Notes under the pieces: model-generated
The model's input: the letters and a program-made list of their open reading frames with translations, nothing else
What the model was told of the DNA's origin: nothing
The model's database searches: none
In this document: positions 61,872 through 64,000 of the stretch, piece by piece
Numbering within the stretch: the stretch's first letter is position 1
Layout of the letters: every line of letters begins with the position of its first letter
Translations under genes and position numbers: made by a program
Source of the DNA: Loigolactobacillus jiayinensis
GTDB taxonomy: Bacteria; Bacillota; Bacilli; Lactobacillales; Lactobacillaceae
Direction: 5' to 3'
Assembly: GCF_003946445.1 (NCBI RefSeq)
Contig: NZ_RHOF01000006.1
Coordinates: 1-64,000, forward strand
DNA length: 64,000 nt

Positions 61872-62651
61872 TCACTTTCGCTGGTGCAAGCGTAATAATT
61901 GCCCCACAACTGCTGCTAAATCAGTACGCGCGACCACAGCATCCAATTGCCCTTGCTGATACAAACTAGCAGCGCTTTGAAACGCTGGTGGCAGCGGCTC
62001 ACGACTTGTTTTTTGGATGACACGTTTACCCGCAAAGCCAATTGTGGCCCCAGCTTCAGCAATCACCGTATCAGCGGCAAAAGCAAAGCTGGCACTAACG
62101 CCGCCCATGGTTGGATCCGTTAGAATATTTAGGGTGTAGTTGCCAGCCGCATTCAAGTCGTCATACGCCGCCAAAACGGTATTCATTTGTAACAACGATA
62201 AAATGCCTTCTTGCATTCGCGCACCGCCAGAAGCGATGACTAACACTAACGGTAATTGCTGCGTTTTAGCGGCCGCGATAACTTGCCGCAAACGTGCGCC
62301 GACAATCATATTCAACGTCCCCATCATAAAATGGCTATCCATTACCCCAAGCATGAAACGCTGTTGCTGCAATGTTGCCACGCCAGCTGTTAAGGCTTCT
62401 GTGGCCCCAGTTTGTTGTTGTGCCTGCGCTAATTTGGCTTGGTAGCCAGGAAAAGCAAATGGCGCCGCTGCTGTAATTTCTGGTAATGGCTGAAACTCAG
62501 TAGCTAATTGCTGTAGTCGCTGCGTTGCGGTTAAACGTAAATAATAGCCGCAATGAGGACAAATCTGCAAGCTACCCCATTCTAGACGATGAACGTTGCG
62601 CTGACACTTGGGACATTGCCGCCAAGTACCTACTGCTGGTAAATGACTCAT
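61872..62651 (-). CDS. accD: Acetyl-CoA carboxylase, carboxyltransferase beta subunit
   Basis: The 259-residue protein has the zinc ribbon Cys13/16/31/34 (CPKCQRN, CPHCGYY) and the core GVMDSHFMMGTLNMIVGARL, IASGGARMQEGILSLLQM and TDPTMGGVSASFAF. Its ATG overlaps the accC stop by four bases, showing coupled translation with accC. Confidence 0.95.
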   Translation of the reverse strand: MSHLPAVGTWRQCPKCQRNVHRLEWGSLQICPHCGYYLRLTATQRLQQLATEFQPLPEITAAAPFAFPGYQAKLAQAQQQTGATEALTAGVATLQQQRFMLGVMDSHFMMGTLNMIVGARLRQVIAAAKTQQLPLVLVIASGGARMQEGILSLLQMNTVLAAYDDLNAAGNYTLNILTDPTMGGVSASFAFAADTVIAEAGATIGFAGKRVIQKTSREPLPPAFQSAASLYQQGQLDAVVARTDLAAVVGQLLRLHQRK

Positions 62652-63973
62652 TGGGCGTCACCTGCCAAATGGGCTAAGAAGTGGATATCCACTAAATTAG
62701 CCTGATAATTAGGTAGCGCCATGATTTGGGTCAACGTCGCTAAATTAGTCCCAATGCCTTTGATCTGTACATGTTGTAGACAACGCTGCAATTTTTCGAT
62801 GGCCTTTTTTCGTGTTGGTTGCTTGACCAAAATTTTTGCCACCAAAGCATCATAATACGGTAAGATCTGATCGCCCTCTTGGTAGCCAGTATCAACGCGG
62901 GCACCAGTAAATAAACGAAACGTTTCTAACTTACCGGTTGCCAACAAGCCACCTTCAGCCTGAGCGTTTAAACGTACTTCGATAGCATGACCCTTAAAAG
63001 TTTTAGTCCCTGACTTGATCAATTGCCCCGCCGCAACTTCGATTTGCGTGACAACTAGATCCATGCCAGTAGTCATTTCGGTCACCGCATGCTCTACCTG
63101 CAGGCGCGTATTCATTTCCAAAAAATAAAATTGATGCTCAGCAAATAAAAATTCCAAAGTACCCAAACCAACATAGTCTAACCCCGACATTAACTGGCGG
63201 GCTAATTGATATAGCTTAGCCCGTTCAACCGTCGTCAAAATTGCGGCGGGACTTTCTTCAACAACTTTTTGATGATTGCGCTGTAAGCTACACTCACGAT
63301 CACCGAGTAATTGTAGGTGCCCTGCCTGGTCCTGTAATACTTGCACTTCGATATGCCGGGCGCTGGTCAAATACTTTTCCAAATAAACCGCATCATTCAG
63401 GAATGCTTGGCGCGCTTCTTCTTGAATTAAGTGGTATTGATGACGTAATTCATGTTCCGATGATAGCACGCGCATGCCTTTGCCACCACCACCAAAACTA
63501 GCTTTCAGCATGACTGGATAGCCCAGATACGCCGCAGTCTGCCGTAGCGCTGCTTCATCTTTCAACGCGCTCCCACCAGGAATTACTGGCACACCTTGCT
63601 TATGCGCATAGGTTTTGGCGGCCGCTTTATCCGCCAATAAAGCAATTGTGGCGGGTTGTGGCCCGATAAACGTTAAGCCACATTCAGCACACATTTTGGC
63701 GAATAAGGCATCTTCAGCTAAGAAGCCATAACCGGGATGAACAGCGTCTGCCCCACTCAATAGCGCCGCCATTAAAATAGCTTCGCGGTTCAAGTAGCTG
63801 GACTGGGCTGTATTTGGGCCAATACAATAAGCCTCATCAGCTTGTTGCACAAATAAACTGGTCTGCTCTACTTGCGCATAAACAGCCACGGTGGCAATAT
63901 TCAATTGGTGGCAAGCACGAATGATCCGCAGCGCCACTTCACCACGGTTGGCAATCAGAATTTTCTTAAACAT
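62648..63973 (-). CDS. accC: Acetyl-CoA carboxylase, biotin carboxylase subunit
   Basis: The 441-residue ATP-grasp enzyme starts MFKKILIANRGEVALRIIRA and has HPGYGFLAEDALFAKMC, KASFGGGGKGMR as the ATP-binding loop, GDRECSLQRNHQKVVEESPA and EMNTRLQVEHAVTEMTTG. It carboxylates biotin on AccB. GAGGCGG precedes the ATG, which overlaps the stop of the preceding gene by one base. Confidence 0.96.
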   Translation of the reverse strand: MFKKILIANRGEVALRIIRACHQLNIATVAVYAQVEQTSLFVQQADEAYCIGPNTAQSSYLNREAILMAALLSGADAVHPGYGFLAEDALFAKMCAECGLTFIGPQPATIALLADKAAAKTYAHKQGVPVIPGGSALKDEAALRQTAAYLGYPVMLKASFGGGGKGMRVLSSEHELRHQYHLIQEEARQAFLNDAVYLEKYLTSARHIEVQVLQDQAGHLQLLGDRECSLQRNHQKVVEESPAAILTTVERAKLYQLARQLMSGLDYVGLGTLEFLFAEHQFYFLEMNTRLQVEHAVTEMTTGMDLVVTQIEVAAGQLIKSGTKTFKGHAIEVRLNAQAEGGLLATGKLETFRLFTGARVDTGYQEGDQILPYYDALVAKILVKQPTRKKAIEKLQRCLQHVQIKGIGTNLATLTQIMALPNYQANLVDIHFLAHLAGDAQ

Positions 63974-64000
63974 TAGTCCGCCTCAGCGATTTTAAATAAT
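63973..64000 (-). CDS. C-terminal end of the gene upstream of accC (partial; fabZ or accB)
   Basis: Only the last codons are in the window, reading LFKIAEAD then TAA, which shares one base with the accC ATG (TAATG). In lactobacilli fabZ usually precedes accC in the fab operon, and accB is the other candidate. The eight residues cannot decide between them. Confidence 0.55.

Overview
The window is a stretch of a low-to-medium GC Gram-positive chromosome, almost certainly a member of the Lactobacillaceae. Supporting signs are AGGAGG-type ribosome binding sites, frequent TTG/GTG starts, a KxYKxGKxW secretion signal, a Cys T-box, the yabA/ricT/holB/darA/tmk/recR/ybaB/dnaX block, the gltX-cysS-mrnC-rlmB-yacP-sigH block, class Ib plus class III ribonucleotide reductases and a fab/acc operon. 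I cannot fix the genus from the sequence alone.

Layout. 1-16.6 kb (minus strand, AT-rich in its first 12 kb) is a cell-surface glycan region. It starts with a KxYKxGKxW surface-protein fragment. Three GT-C/YfhO-type membrane proteins follow, clustered around one GT2-GtrA pair (lipid-linked sugar synthesis and flipping). Then comes an exopolysaccharide operon read from about 16.68 kb: priming sugar transferase, Wzz, Wzy, DUF4422, GT2, terminator, Gtf3-like transferase, Stealth phosphotransferase and an acyltransferase with a frameshifted end. 16.8-28.4 kb (minus) is housekeeping: acyl-ACP thioesterase, rsmI, yabA, ricT, holB, darA, tmk, yaaL, recR, ybaB, dnaX, SRP RNA, tadA, an aldo/keto reductase and a methyltransferase. 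28.5-32.3 kb (plus) is nrdHEF behind tandem NrdR boxes. 32.3-34.6 kb (minus) holds mecA, spx and an MBL hydrolase. 34.8 kb (plus) is an HmoB-like monooxygenase. 35.4-40.0 kb is a divergent Bce-type antimicrobial-peptide sensing and resistance module (bceAB minus, bceRS plus).

40.0-45.6 kb (minus) has nrdDG, again behind tandem NrdR boxes, and copY-copB with cop boxes. 46.1-55.2 kb (minus) runs sigH, yacP, rlmB, mrnC, cysS (with T-box), gltX, the PIN/TRAM protein, radA and dut. 55.4-59.0 kb mixes a GNAT, pepC, gpmA and thrB. 60-64 kb has an auxin-efflux-type carrier, a small protein and accCDA.

The most unusual item lies between the convergent genes thrB and the carrier. A 664-bp non-coding element with ISL3-like terminal inverted repeats and an 8-bp target duplication sits exactly in the loop of what was their shared bidirectional terminator. 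Its two arms are diverged inverted copies of one structured sequence whose stems show compensatory base changes, and they meet at an 18-bp bidirectional terminator. I do not recognise this structure as a known RNA family.
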